From Kocuria rosea (GTDB lineage: Bacteria; Actinomycetota; Actinomycetes; Actinomycetales; Micrococcaceae), in assembly GCF_006094695.1 (NCBI RefSeq), contig NZ_CP035103.1, forward strand, positions 310,001 through 374,000: a stretch of DNA of 64,000 nt, written 5' to 3'. This document shows positions 46,315 through 54,215 of the stretch, one piece after another. The notes under the pieces were generated by a model. That model was not told the DNA's origin, made no database searches, and saw nothing but the letters and a program-made list of their open reading frames with translations. Each line of letters starts with the position of its first letter. Position 1 is the stretch's first letter. The translations under genes and the position numbers were made by a program.

Positions 46315-47595
46315 TCAATCGGCTCCGGCGACGGTCAGGATGATCAGCGCCACGTTCAACGACACGATCAGGGCCACCACCACCCAGGCGGCGACGGTCA
46401 GAGCCACCTTGTTCACGAAGACCCCCATCAGGGCGCGGCTGCTGCTCAGCCGCACTAACGGGATCAGAGCGAAAGGGATGCCCAGGCTCAGCAGCACCTG
46501 GGACAGCACCAGCGCCCAGGTCGGATCCACTCCGACCGCGATGATGACCAAGGCGGGGATCAAGGTGATCAGCCGACGGACGAACACCGGGATGCGCAGG
46601 TGCAGCAAACCGCCCATGATTGCCGACCCGGCGTAGGAGCCCACCGAGGTCGAGGCCAGCCCGGAGGCCAGCAACCCGATGCCGAAGGCGATCCCGACGG
46701 CCGGACCGAGGGCGGCGGTGATCGCCGCATGGGCTCCTTCGATGCTGTCGGTACCGGGCACCCCGGCGAGGTTGCCCGCGGCCAGTAACAGCATCGCGAT
46801 GTTCACCGACCCGGCCACGAGCAGGGACAGCAGCACGTCCCACCGGGTGGCGCTCAGCAGCCGCGGCAAGGCCTCGGTGGGCACTGAGCGCCCGTGGCGA
46901 TCGCGCGCCAGGGCGGAGTGGGCGTAGATGGCGTGGGGCATCACCGTGGCCCCGAGCATGCTCGCGGCCAGCAGCACCGTCGGGGTGCCCTCGAACCGCG
47001 GCACGATCCCGGCGACGGCCTCACCCCAGGACACGGGGCCGAAAAACAGGCCGGTGACGAAACCCGCGGTGACGATCGCCAGCAATCCGGTCACGACGAA
47101 CTCGAAGAACCGGGGGCCGCGGTGGGTCTGGAGGACCAGCAGCAGCATCGAGATCACCCCGACGATCACGCCCCCGGCCAGCAGAGGGATCCCGAAGAGA
47201 ATGTGCAGGGCGATCGCCCCACCGATCACCTCGGCCAGATCCGTGGCCGCGGCCACCAGCTCGGCCTGGACCCAGTACCCCAGTCGCCGGCCCCGGGGCA
47301 GACGGTCACCCAGCAACTCGGGCAGACTCGATCCGGTGACCAGCCCGACCTTGGCCGAAAGGTACTGGATGAGGACCGCCATGGCATTGGCGGCCACCAG
47401 CACCCACACCAGCAGATATCCGTACTGGGCGCCGGCAGTGAGATTCGCCGCGACGTTGCCCGGATCCACGTAGGCCACGGCGGCCACAAAAGCCGGGCCC
47501 AGTAACCACGGCAGCGGCTGCCGGCGCACCCACCGCTCCCCGGGGGAAGAGGCGGCAGCGCCCGTGGAGCCGGTGCGCCCCGTCCCGATCCTCAT
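46315..47595 (-). CDS. mntH: NRAMP-family Mn2+ transporter
   Basis: This 426-residue transporter has the NRAMP metal-site motifs DPGNVAANL in the first segment and MLGATVMPHAIYAHSAL in the sixth, with eleven or so membrane segments. It imports Mn2+ (and related divalent ions) with protons. An inverted repeat directly upstream of its start resembles a DtxR-type operator. mntR follows. Confidence 0.93.
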   Translation of the reverse strand: MRIGTGRTGSTGAAASSPGERWVRRQPLPWLLGPAFVAAVAYVDPGNVAANLTAGAQYGYLLVWVLVAANAMAVLIQYLSAKVGLVTGSSLPELLGDRLPRGRRLGYWVQAELVAAATDLAEVIGGAIALHILFGIPLLAGGVIVGVISMLLLVLQTHRGPRFFEFVVTGLLAIVTAGFVTGLFFGPVSWGEAVAGIVPRFEGTPTVLLAASMLGATVMPHAIYAHSALARDRHGRSVPTEALPRLLSATRWDVLLSLLVAGSVNIAMLLLAAGNLAGVPGTDSIEGAHAAITAALGPAVGIAFGIGLLASGLASTSVGSYAGSAIMGGLLHLRIPVFVRRLITLIPALVIIAVGVDPTWALVLSQVLLSLGIPFALIPLVRLSSSRALMGVFVNKVALTVAAWVVVALIVSLNVALIILTVAGAD

Positions 47596-47597
47596 AG

Positions 47598-47619
47598 AAA
47601 GTTAACCTATACGAACTTT
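47598..47619 (-). promoter_or_regulatory. putative MntR operator at the mntH start
   Basis: AAAGTT and AACTTT form perfect 6-base arms with AACCTATACG between them (plus strand). The site begins two bases from the mntH ATG. Its AT-rich dyad and the mntR gene downstream suggest the MntR binding site, possibly overlapping a near-leaderless promoter. Confidence 0.6.
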
Positions 47620-47788
47620 TCGCTGCGGGGAACCGGAAGCCTGACTGCCGGGCACGCTCATGATTTCCCGGGCTTCGCCTCCACGAAAGGTGGATGGCAT
47701 CGACGGCCGATCACAGTGGCGCGGAACGTCAGAGGTGCGGGCTTCCCGGGCGGGTGAACTGCCGGCCAGTGGCGGTGGCACGACACGC

Positions 47789-48421
47789 TCAGGATCTCGG
47801 CTTACCCGGGGTTGCGCGGCGGAGCCGGCCGAGGCCGGGCACGAACCGGCCGGTGGCTGCGGCATAGGAGGCGTATACCTGTCGGTGGGTGCGCAGCAGG
47901 TAAGGCTCTTCGACGAGACGGACCTGTAGCTCGACGGCCACCAGCAGGCACAGCAGGGCTGCTGCACTGACCGCGGTGGGCACCAGAAGGGCCAGGCCGG
48001 CCATGGTGGTGAGCATCGCCGTGAAAATAGGGTTGCGCACCACGGCGAAAGCCCCGGTGGTGACCAGTTCTGTCCGTTCGGTGGCGTCGACGCCCACCCG
48101 CCAGGAGGCGCCCATGCCGGCCTGGGCGGCCAGTACACCGAAGAACCCCACGATGGTGATGAACGCCCCGGCCCAGGTGAAAGCCGCTGGTAGTCGGGGC
48201 GCGGCCACGGCGCCGGTGAGGGCGAGGACAGGCCCTGCTGCGCCGAGGACCAGAGCGATCGCGAAAAGTATTCCGCCCCACCACTCAGCAGAGCCAGGCG
48301 CCCCGCTCAACCCGCGGAAACCGGTGGACCCGGTGCGGCGCCGATGGATCCACGACCGCGCACCGAAGGCCACCGCCAGGCCGGCCAGATACAGGCTCAG
48401 CGCCAGAGCCGCGGCCATCAT
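47789..48421 (-). CDS. isoprenylcysteine carboxyl methyltransferase-like membrane protein
   Basis: This 210-residue membrane protein has about five hydrophobic segments and the ICMT/PEMT-type C-terminal motifs GAFAVVRNPIFTAM and EEPYLLRTHRQVYASYAAAT. Bacterial members are putative S-adenosylmethionine-dependent methyltransferases with unknown substrates. Two Met codons stand at the start (MMAAA); either may be used. Confidence 0.82.
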   Translation of the reverse strand: MMAAALALSLYLAGLAVAFGARSWIHRRRTGSTGFRGLSGAPGSAEWWGGILFAIALVLGAAGPVLALTGAVAAPRLPAAFTWAGAFITIVGFFGVLAAQAGMGASWRVGVDATERTELVTTGAFAVVRNPIFTAMLTTMAGLALLVPTAVSAAALLCLLVAVELQVRLVEEPYLLRTHRQVYASYAAATGRFVPGLGRLRRATPGKPRS

Positions 48422-48842
48422 AGTCCTCCTCGATCAGGCTCATTCCAGCCCCCGGGCTGGCCCTGGCGGGGCGTGGAGGCATACTCAAACCACCCCCTAA
48501 CAGTACACGGAAACCTGTACTTTTAGGGGGGAAGCGTGGTGACCCTTGCCCACATCTCGCCCCTGTCCCGGTGTGCCGTAGCGCAACTTCACCACCGGCG
48601 TTGGGCAGATGTCCCTGGATGAGTGGCGCCCGGTTCGTTTCGCCGTCGACCAGTAGAACTCGGCCGGGAGGTGAAGCGGACATGCCATCTCCCTTTTTCG
48701 GAGAAGCCCCGTGGTGTGTCGGCGACCAGCAGGAGCCTCGTCCCTTTTCGGTTGCAGGGCCAATCCGCCCCTCCCGTGCCGCAGCACTACGAGGGTTTCC
48801 CTGGCCGTCACCGCACCGATGAAGATCCTGGCAGCGAGAAAA
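48422..48842. other. intergenic region containing a long hairpin
   Basis: About 420 bases between two minus-strand genes. No gene is supported. The notable content is the hairpin at 48493-48530. Confidence 0.5.
48493..48530. repeat. 38-bp inverted repeat
   Basis: CCCCCTAACAGTACA and TGTACTTTTAGGGGG pair over 15 bases with one mismatch around CGGAAACC. The inner AGTACA/TGTACT dyad could be an operator; as RNA the whole would form a strong stem. It may be the terminator for the ctaD transcript 313 bases upstream or a regulatory site of the methyltransferase-like gene 72 bases downstream. Confidence 0.55.
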
Positions 48843-50558
48843 TTATTCCTTCCGCGTGGCGATGGCGGCGTCGTCGACCGGGGACTGCTGCGGGGACTCC
48901 GCGGCCAGCTCCGGGTGGTGCAGGTCCAGCGCCGGCCGCTCGGAGCGGATGCGCGGCAGCGAGGTGAAGTTGTGCCGCGGCGGCGGGCAGGACGTCGCCC
49001 ACTCCAGGGATCCGCCGAAGCCCCAGGGGTCGTCGACCTCGACCTTGGTGCCGTTGCGCCAGGTGGTGTAGACGTTCCAGAACCACGGGATCATCGAGAC
49101 GCCGAGGAGCATCGCCCCGACCGTGGAGATCTGGTTCATCCAGGTGAAGTTGTCCTCCGGCAGGTAGTCCGCGTAGCGCCGGGGCATCCCTGAGACCCCG
49201 AGCCAGTGCTGGATCAGGAAGGTCATGTGGAAGCCGAGGAACAGCAGCCAGAAGTGGATCTTGCCGATCCGCTCGTTGAGCATCTTGCCGGTGAACTTGG
49301 GCCACCAGAAGTAGAAGCCGGCGAACATGCCGAACACCACGGTGCCGAAGATGACGTAGTGGAAGTGGGCGACCACGAAGTAGGAGTCATTGAGGTGGAA
49401 GTCCAGCGGCGGGGCAGCGAGGATCACCCCGGTCAGGCCGCCGAAGAGGAAGGTGAACATGAACCCCAGGACCCACAGCATGGGGGTCTCGAAGGTGATC
49501 GAGCCCTGCCACATCGTGCCGATCCAGTTGAAGAACTTCACCCCGGTGGGTACGGCGATCATCATGGTCATGAACGCGAAGAAGCTCAAGAACACGGCTC
49601 CGGTCACGTACATGTGGTGGGCCCACACGGTCACCGACAGCGCGGCGATGGTGATGGTCGCGAACACGAGGCCCTTGTAGCCGAACAGCGGCTTGCGGGA
49701 GAACACCGGGATGATCTCGGAGACGATGCCGAAGAACGGCAGCGCCAGGATGTAGACCTCGGGGTGGCCGAAGAACCAGAAGAGGTGCTGCCACAGCACC
49801 GCCCCGCCGTTGGCCGGGTCGAAGATGTGCCCACCCAGGGTCCGGTCCATGCCGAGGGCGAACAGTGCAGCGGTGAAAGGCGGGAACGCCATGATCACGA
49901 GCAGCGAGGTGATGAGCGTGTTCCAGGTGAACAGGCCCATCCGCCACACGGTCATGCCGGGGGCGCGCATCGCGATGATCGTGGTGATGAAGTTGACCGC
50001 GCCCATGATCGTGCCGAAACCGGACAAAATCAGGCCGAACACCCACAGGTCACCACCGGAGCCTGGGGTGAAAGAAGCGTTGCTCAGCGGTGCGTAGGCG
50101 TACCAGCCGAAGGAGGCCGCGCCCTGCGGGGTGAGGAAGCCGGCGGTCGCGATCAGCGAGCCGAACAGGAAGAACCAGAACGCCAGGGCGTTGAGCCGCG
50201 GGAAGGCGACGTCGGGGGCGCCGATCTGCAGGGGGACGATGACGTTGGCGAAGCCGACGAACAGCGGGGTGCCGAACATCAGCAGCATCAGCGTGCCGTG
50301 CATGGTGAACAGCTGGTTGTACTGCTCCTTGGTCTCCAGGATCTGCATGCCCGGGGCGAAGAGCTCGGCGCGGATCAGCAGCGCCATGACGCCGGCGAGG
50401 CAGAAGAAGGCGAAGGAGGTGATCAGGTACATGTACCCGATCGTCTTGTGGTCGGTGGAGGTCAACCACTGCACCACCATCCGGCCTTTGGAGCGCGGCA
50501 CGACCGTCGGGTGGGCTGTGCTTCGGAGCTGGTCGGCGGTGTAATCATAAATAGCCAT
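48843..50558 (-). CDS. ctaD: cytochrome aa3 oxidase subunit I
   Basis: This 571-residue heme-copper oxidase subunit shows the CuB/heme a3 ligand regions [20 protein letters not shown] and [12 protein letters not shown], and the start [15 protein letters not shown]. It reduces oxygen and pumps protons. The ATG at 50558 follows GAGGAGACCGC. It is not accompanied by subunits II (ctaC), III (ctaE) or IV here, so the rest of the complex is encoded elsewhere. CtaG and SURF1 proteins in the window act on this subunit. Confidence 0.96.
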   Translation of the reverse strand: MAIYDYTADQLRSTAHPTVVPRSKGRMVVQWLTSTDHKTIGYMYLITSFAFFCLAGVMALLIRAELFAPGMQILETKEQYNQLFTMHGTLMLLMFGTPLFVGFANVIVPLQIGAPDVAFPRLNALAFWFFLFGSLIATAGFLTPQGAASFGWYAYAPLSNASFTPGSGGDLWVFGLILSGFGTIMGAVNFITTIIAMRAPGMTVWRMGLFTWNTLITSLLVIMAFPPFTAALFALGMDRTLGGHIFDPANGGAVLWQHLFWFFGHPEVYILALPFFGIVSEIIPVFSRKPLFGYKGLVFATITIAALSVTVWAHHMYVTGAVFLSFFAFMTMMIAVPTGVKFFNWIGTMWQGSITFETPMLWVLGFMFTFLFGGLTGVILAAPPLDFHLNDSYFVVAHFHYVIFGTVVFGMFAGFYFWWPKFTGKMLNERIGKIHFWLLFLGFHMTFLIQHWLGVSGMPRRYADYLPEDNFTWMNQISTVGAMLLGVSMIPWFWNVYTTWRNGTKVEVDDPWGFGGSLEWATSCPPPRHNFTSLPRIRSERPALDLHHPELAAESPQQSPVDDAAIATRKE

Positions 50559-50956
50559 GCGGTCTCCTCGGGCCCAAATGCCGTACGTATTCAAACGCCG
50601 ATTACCGTAGCGCACATAGCTGGAGCTGCTCGGGGACGATTCTTGTACCGCCATCCGTGGAAATTTCCCTGACATCGGCCACCGAGCCTTTTAGGGCGGC
50701 ACGCGTCCCCGCCACAGCGCGGTCAACGGCTCCCCGTACCGTCCGCACGCACCACAAAGGCATGTGCCGCCCGCCACGAGGCGCCATAATTTGCAGGACA
50801 TTAATAGGAAAAAGTCGAGAAAAATTTACAACTTCATCAAATCTTGATTGTTTTCTTTATAGTTCCTATACATTCCCGAATGGGATTGTGATTGTTTCGT
50901 GATCTTCTTGTACTCTTCGATGCGTGCCGGCCACTGATCCTGTCGGCGCCTTCGGG
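50559..50956. other. divergent promoter region of ctaD and riboswitch 2
   Basis: About 400 bases. The part at 50800-50880 is markedly AT-rich for this genome (for example AAAATTTACAACTTCATC) and probably holds promoters for the riboswitch transcript. No gene is supported. Confidence 0.5.
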
Positions 50957-51128
50957 CACATCGCCGAATTCTGCCGGTGCCCGAGGTTCATTACACAGAA
51001 ACTGCTTGGCAGAAGCGGGGGAACCACATGCGGTCCCGATGATTCGGGTCCTAGGGGTTAAGTCGCCAGAGCATCCCGCCCTGCGACCGGGTGTCTCCCA
51101 CCCGCATCCGACAGCTCACCTCGTAGGC
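50957..51128 (+). ncRNA. c-di-AMP (ydaO/yuaA) riboswitch, copy 2
   Basis: It has the same ordered blocks as the copy at 29749-29925: ACATCGCCGAATTCTGCCGG, GCTTGGCAGAAGCGGGGGAA, CCTAGGGGTTAAG, CGGGTGTCTCCCACCCGCAT and CGACAGCTCACCTCGTAGGC. Loop sequences differ, while the core is nearly identical. The NlpC/P60 start is 18 bases downstream, as in copy 1. Confidence 0.88.
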
Positions 51129-51146
51129 AAAGGGAGGAGTACATCC

Positions 51147-51764
51147 ATGGCATTCTTCAAGCACACTTCTGCTCGTCACCGCGCCGAGACCCCCTCGTGC
51201 CGGGCGCGTAACACCACCATCGCTGCTGCTGCTGGCGTGGCAATCCTTGGATCCGTGGCCCCGGCCCAGGCCTATGCGGAGCTCCCGGCTGCCCCGGCCG
51301 CCACGTCGTGGGCCCCGGCTTCGTCCTCTTTGGGGAGCCAGGGCTCCTACGTCACCCCGGCCCCGGTGGCGGCGCAGACGGCTTCGAGCGTGAGCCCGCA
51401 GTCCACCGCGATCACCGAGATCGCCCCCGCCACTGGCGGCATCGTGGGTACGGCCATGCAGGGTGTGGGCACCGGCTATGTCTGGGGCGGCACTTCCTTC
51501 GGTGCCTGGGACTGCTCTGGATTCACCGGGTGGGTCTACGCCCAGCAGGGTATCGATATTCCCCGCACCAGTTTCCAGCAGATCGCAGCCGCCACCCCGA
51601 CCTCCACTCCGCAGCCCGGGGACCTGGTGTCTCAGAACGGTGGCAACCACATCGGCATCTACATCGGTGGCGGCAAGATGGTCTCTGCGCTGAACCCGAC
51701 CCAGGGCACCTTCGTCCACTCCGTCAACGCCATGCCCCTCGATGGGTACTACACCTACCGCTGA
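51147..51764 (+). CDS. secreted NlpC/P60 peptidoglycan hydrolase (copy 2)
   Basis: This 205-residue protein has a signal peptide ending near AQAYA, a shorter linker than copy 1, and the same catalytic domain with Cys in AWDCSGFTGWVY and His in NGGNHIGIYIGGG. The last 110 or so residues are nearly identical to copy 1 (29071-29730); the N-terminal half differs. The ATG follows AGGGAGG and a c-di-AMP riboswitch. Confidence 0.92.
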   Translation: MAFFKHTSARHRAETPSCRARNTTIAAAAGVAILGSVAPAQAYAELPAAPAATSWAPASSSLGSQGSYVTPAPVAAQTASSVSPQSTAITEIAPATGGIVGTAMQGVGTGYVWGGTSFGAWDCSGFTGWVYAQQGIDIPRTSFQQIAAATPTSTPQPGDLVSQNGGNHIGIYIGGGKMVSALNPTQGTFVHSVNAMPLDGYYTYR

Positions 51765-51789
51765 GCTTCGCCCCACCAGTGGTGGCCGG

Positions 51790-51809
51790 TTGACGGGAGG
51801 CCTTCCGTC
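51790..51809 (+). terminator. inverted repeat after the NlpC/P60 gene
   Basis: TGACGGGAGG and CCTTCCGTCA are adjacent 10-base arms with one mismatch, 25 bases past the stop. There is no T-run, so it is a modest terminator candidate. Confidence 0.4.
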
Positions 51810-52168
51810 AGGTGCGAAGTGCTCCGAGAGGATCGTCATCGGCGACATATTTGGGGTACTTCGTGCCTGGATCGCAGAGTCGATCGGTCGCCACGGCCCG
51901 GCCGCCTTGCACCCGGTCGGGAAACGGCGCACGGGCGGGCTGCCCAGCGGAGCAGCGCAGAAAGTGATCATGGGCTCCACCCGTCTCCTGCCGGAGGCAG
52001 ACAATCGCCTTCCCTCCCCGCAGGGGCATTGCGGCAACGGCCGCACGAGGTGCCGTGGTGGTTCGAGGACGGGGGCGCCGCAGTGGCGGACGGCACCCCC
52101 ATCCGCCCACACCGTAGGGACACAAGCTGGACATTGCCCGAGCCTCGCTCGACCCCGCCCCTCTTTGA
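51810..52168. other. intergenic, no gene seen
   Basis: About 360 bases upstream of the CmtR operator. No frame shows a family or a clear ribosome site. Confidence 0.35.
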
Positions 52169-52184
52169 TACAGATTCTGCTGTA
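52169..52184 (+). promoter_or_regulatory. putative CmtR operator
   Basis: TACAG and CTGTA are inverted around ATTCTG, 10 bases upstream of the regulator start. Its position fits an ArsR-type autorepression site. Confidence 0.55.
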
Positions 52185-52194
52185 CGGTTGTGGC

Positions 52195-52563
52195 ATGAGG
52201 ATCTTGTCCCCGGTCGAGGTGATGTCCCGGTTCGGCAAAGCACTGGCCGATCCCACCCGGGCCGCGGTGCTGCTGCAGCTGCAGCAGGGCCCGGCGGTGC
52301 CCTCGGAACTGGCGGCCCAGATCGGGGTGAGCCGGCAGATCCTGTCCAACCACCTGGCCTGCCTGCGCGACTGCGGGCTGGTCGTGGGCGTGCCGGCCGG
52401 ACGCAATGTGCGCTATGAGCTCTCGGACCCGAAGCTGGCCCACGCCCTGGAGGACCTGCTGGGCACGATTCTCACCGTCGAGGCGGTGTGCCAGTGCGGC
52501 ACGCCGGAGTGCGCCGCCGAGGAGCTCGCCGGTGCGGCCAGCACCCAAGAGGTTCCGGCGTGA
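52195..52563 (+). CDS. cmtR: ArsR-family Cd/Pb sensor, CmtR type
   Basis: This 122-residue winged-helix regulator has the recognition helix VSRQILSNHLACLRDCGLVV with Cys56 and Cys60, and a C-terminal CQCG with Cys99 and Cys101. Mycobacterium tuberculosis CmtR binds Cd and Pb with Cys57, Cys61 and Cys102 in the same arrangement. It should repress itself and the downstream efflux pump until Cd or Pb binds. The start is the ATG at 52195; the gene overlaps the pump start (GTGA). Confidence 0.88.
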   Translation: MRILSPVEVMSRFGKALADPTRAAVLLQLQQGPAVPSELAAQIGVSRQILSNHLACLRDCGLVVGVPAGRNVRYELSDPKLAHALEDLLGTILTVEAVCQCGTPECAAEELAGAASTQEVPA

Positions 52564-53474
52564 GCGGTGAGCACGATCACGCCCACGGTGCCACCGGGCG
52601 GCGGGGAAAGCTGGCAGTAGTCTTCGCCATCACCGCCACGATCATGGTCGCCGAGATCATCGGCGCGGTGATCTCGGGCAGCCTGGCGCTGCTGGCCGAT
52701 GCCGGGCACATGTTCACCGACTCCGCCGGGCTGCTGATCGCGCTGATCGCGGCGACCCTGGCCCTGAAGCCGGCCACGGACAAACGCACCTGGGGGTACA
52801 AGCGGGCGGAGATCGTCGCCGCGGCCGCCCAGGCCTCGGTGCTGCTGGCCGTGGGCGGGTTCGTTGCCGTCGAAGGTATCCGCCGGCTGCTGGAGCCCCC
52901 GGAGGTCGAGTCTTCGGCCATGCTGTGGTTCGGGGTGATCGGGCTGGTCGGCAACATCATCGGGCTGATCATCCTGGCCTCGGGGCGGGGAGAGAACCTG
53001 AACATGAAGGCCGCCTTCCTGGAGGTCGCCAACGACGCCCTGGGCTCGGTGGCGGTCATCGTCTCCGCGATCGTCATCGCCACCACTGGGTGGACCCAGG
53101 CGGATGCGATCGTGTCCCTGCTGATCGCCGCCCTGATCGTGCCCCGGGCCCTGATTCTGCTGCGCGACACCATCGAGGTCCTGATGGAAACCACTCCCAA
53201 GGGTCTGGATCTGGATGAGGTCCGCACCCGCCTGGAGTCCCTGCCCCACGTGGTGGGGGTGCACGACCTGCACGCCTCACGCATCGACTCCGACACCCCG
53301 GTGCTCTCGGCCCACGTCACCGTCCACGACGGCTGCCTGAGCGCCGAGCACGCCGGTGTCGTGCTGGCGGATCTGCAGGCCTGTGTGGCCCGTGACTTCG
53401 ACGTGGCCATCGAGCACTCCACCTTCCAGATCGAACCGGCCTCCCACCGCGGGGACGAGACTCTCCGCCACTAG
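52560..53474 (+). CDS. cation diffusion facilitator (Cd/Zn efflux)
   Basis: This 304-residue CDF transporter starts with a His-containing tail (SGEHDHAHG), has six membrane segments, and a C-terminal cytoplasmic domain ending IEHSTFQIEP. The first half of the metal site is the usual HMFTD in the second segment. The second half, normally HxxxD in the fifth segment, reads EVANDALGS, with Glu in place of His; this could change metal preference. It starts at a GTG overlapping the cmtR stop, so the pump is coupled to its sensor. Confidence 0.9.
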   Translation: MSGEHDHAHGATGRRGKLAVVFAITATIMVAEIIGAVISGSLALLADAGHMFTDSAGLLIALIAATLALKPATDKRTWGYKRAEIVAAAAQASVLLAVGGFVAVEGIRRLLEPPEVESSAMLWFGVIGLVGNIIGLIILASGRGENLNMKAAFLEVANDALGSVAVIVSAIVIATTGWTQADAIVSLLIAALIVPRALILLRDTIEVLMETTPKGLDLDEVRTRLESLPHVVGVHDLHASRIDSDTPVLSAHVTVHDGCLSAEHAGVVLADLQACVARDFDVAIEHSTFQIEPASHRGDETLRH

Positions 53475-53527
53475 AACCCCTCCACTCCCGGTATGCCCTG
53501 CTGCCTGAGACAGAACGGAAACCCCTT

Positions 53528-54211
53528 GTGAGCACTACCGCCAGTACGAGCGCCCCCCAGCGGAAACCCTCGAAGGCCAAGATCCTCGTGTGGATCCTCC
53601 TGGTCGCCATCGTGGCCGCCGTGGCCATCCCGATCCTCATCGCCCGTGCCAATTCCACCCCTGAAGTACCCGAAGATGTGGGGCAGCTGGTGCGAGAGAA
53701 CAGCCGAGTGCTCTCGAAGGCCCCGGATGAGCAGGCGGTGCTGGTGGAGTTCCTGGACTACGAGTGCGAGGCCTGCCGGGCCGCCTACCCCTTCGTCGAA
53801 GACCTGCGGGCCGAGTACGGCGACACCGTCACCTTCGTGCACCGCTATTTCCCGTTGCCGGGTCACCGCAACTCCGTCAACGCCGCGGTGGCCGTGGAGG
53901 CCGCCGCCCAGCAGGGACAGTACGAGGCCATGTATCAGCGCATGTTCGAGACCCAGGCCGAATGGGGGGAATCGGCCGAGGACCAGAGCGCACTCTTCCG
54001 CGGCTTCGCCGAGGACCTCGGCCTGGACATGGCCGCCTTCGATGCCGCGGTGGCCGACCCGGCCACCGAAGAGCGGATCAAGCTCGATGTGGCTGACGGT
54101 GAAGCCCTGGGCGTGGCCGGGACCCCGACGTTCTACCTCGACGGAGAAGTGCTCAACCCCGAATCCCTGGAAGCCTTCCGGGCCGCTGTCGAGACCGCAG
54201 CCACCGACTGA
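53528..54211 (+). CDS. membrane-anchored DsbA-like thiol oxidoreductase
   Basis: This 227-residue protein has a membrane anchor (about residues 18-40) and a thioredoxin/DsbA fold with the active site Cys80-Glu-Ala-Cys83 and the cis-Pro loop AGTPTFYLDG. It catalyses disulfide formation or exchange outside the membrane. It starts at GTG and is followed after four bases by a CopD-CtaG fusion and then a VKOR-family protein, its likely re-oxidant. Confidence 0.9.
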   Translation: MSTTASTSAPQRKPSKAKILVWILLVAIVAAVAIPILIARANSTPEVPEDVGQLVRENSRVLSKAPDEQAVLVEFLDYECEACRAAYPFVEDLRAEYGDTVTFVHRYFPLPGHRNSVNAAVAVEAAAQQGQYEAMYQRMFETQAEWGESAEDQSALFRGFAEDLGLDMAAFDAAVADPATEERIKLDVADGEALGVAGTPTFYLDGEVLNPESLEAFRAAVETAATD

Positions 54212-54215
54212 CCCG

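Noticed and set aside
49206..50672. A 488-codon plus-strand frame opposite ctaD
   Set aside because: Its translation is Glu/His/Gly/Arg-rich without domains; it mirrors the ctaD codons.
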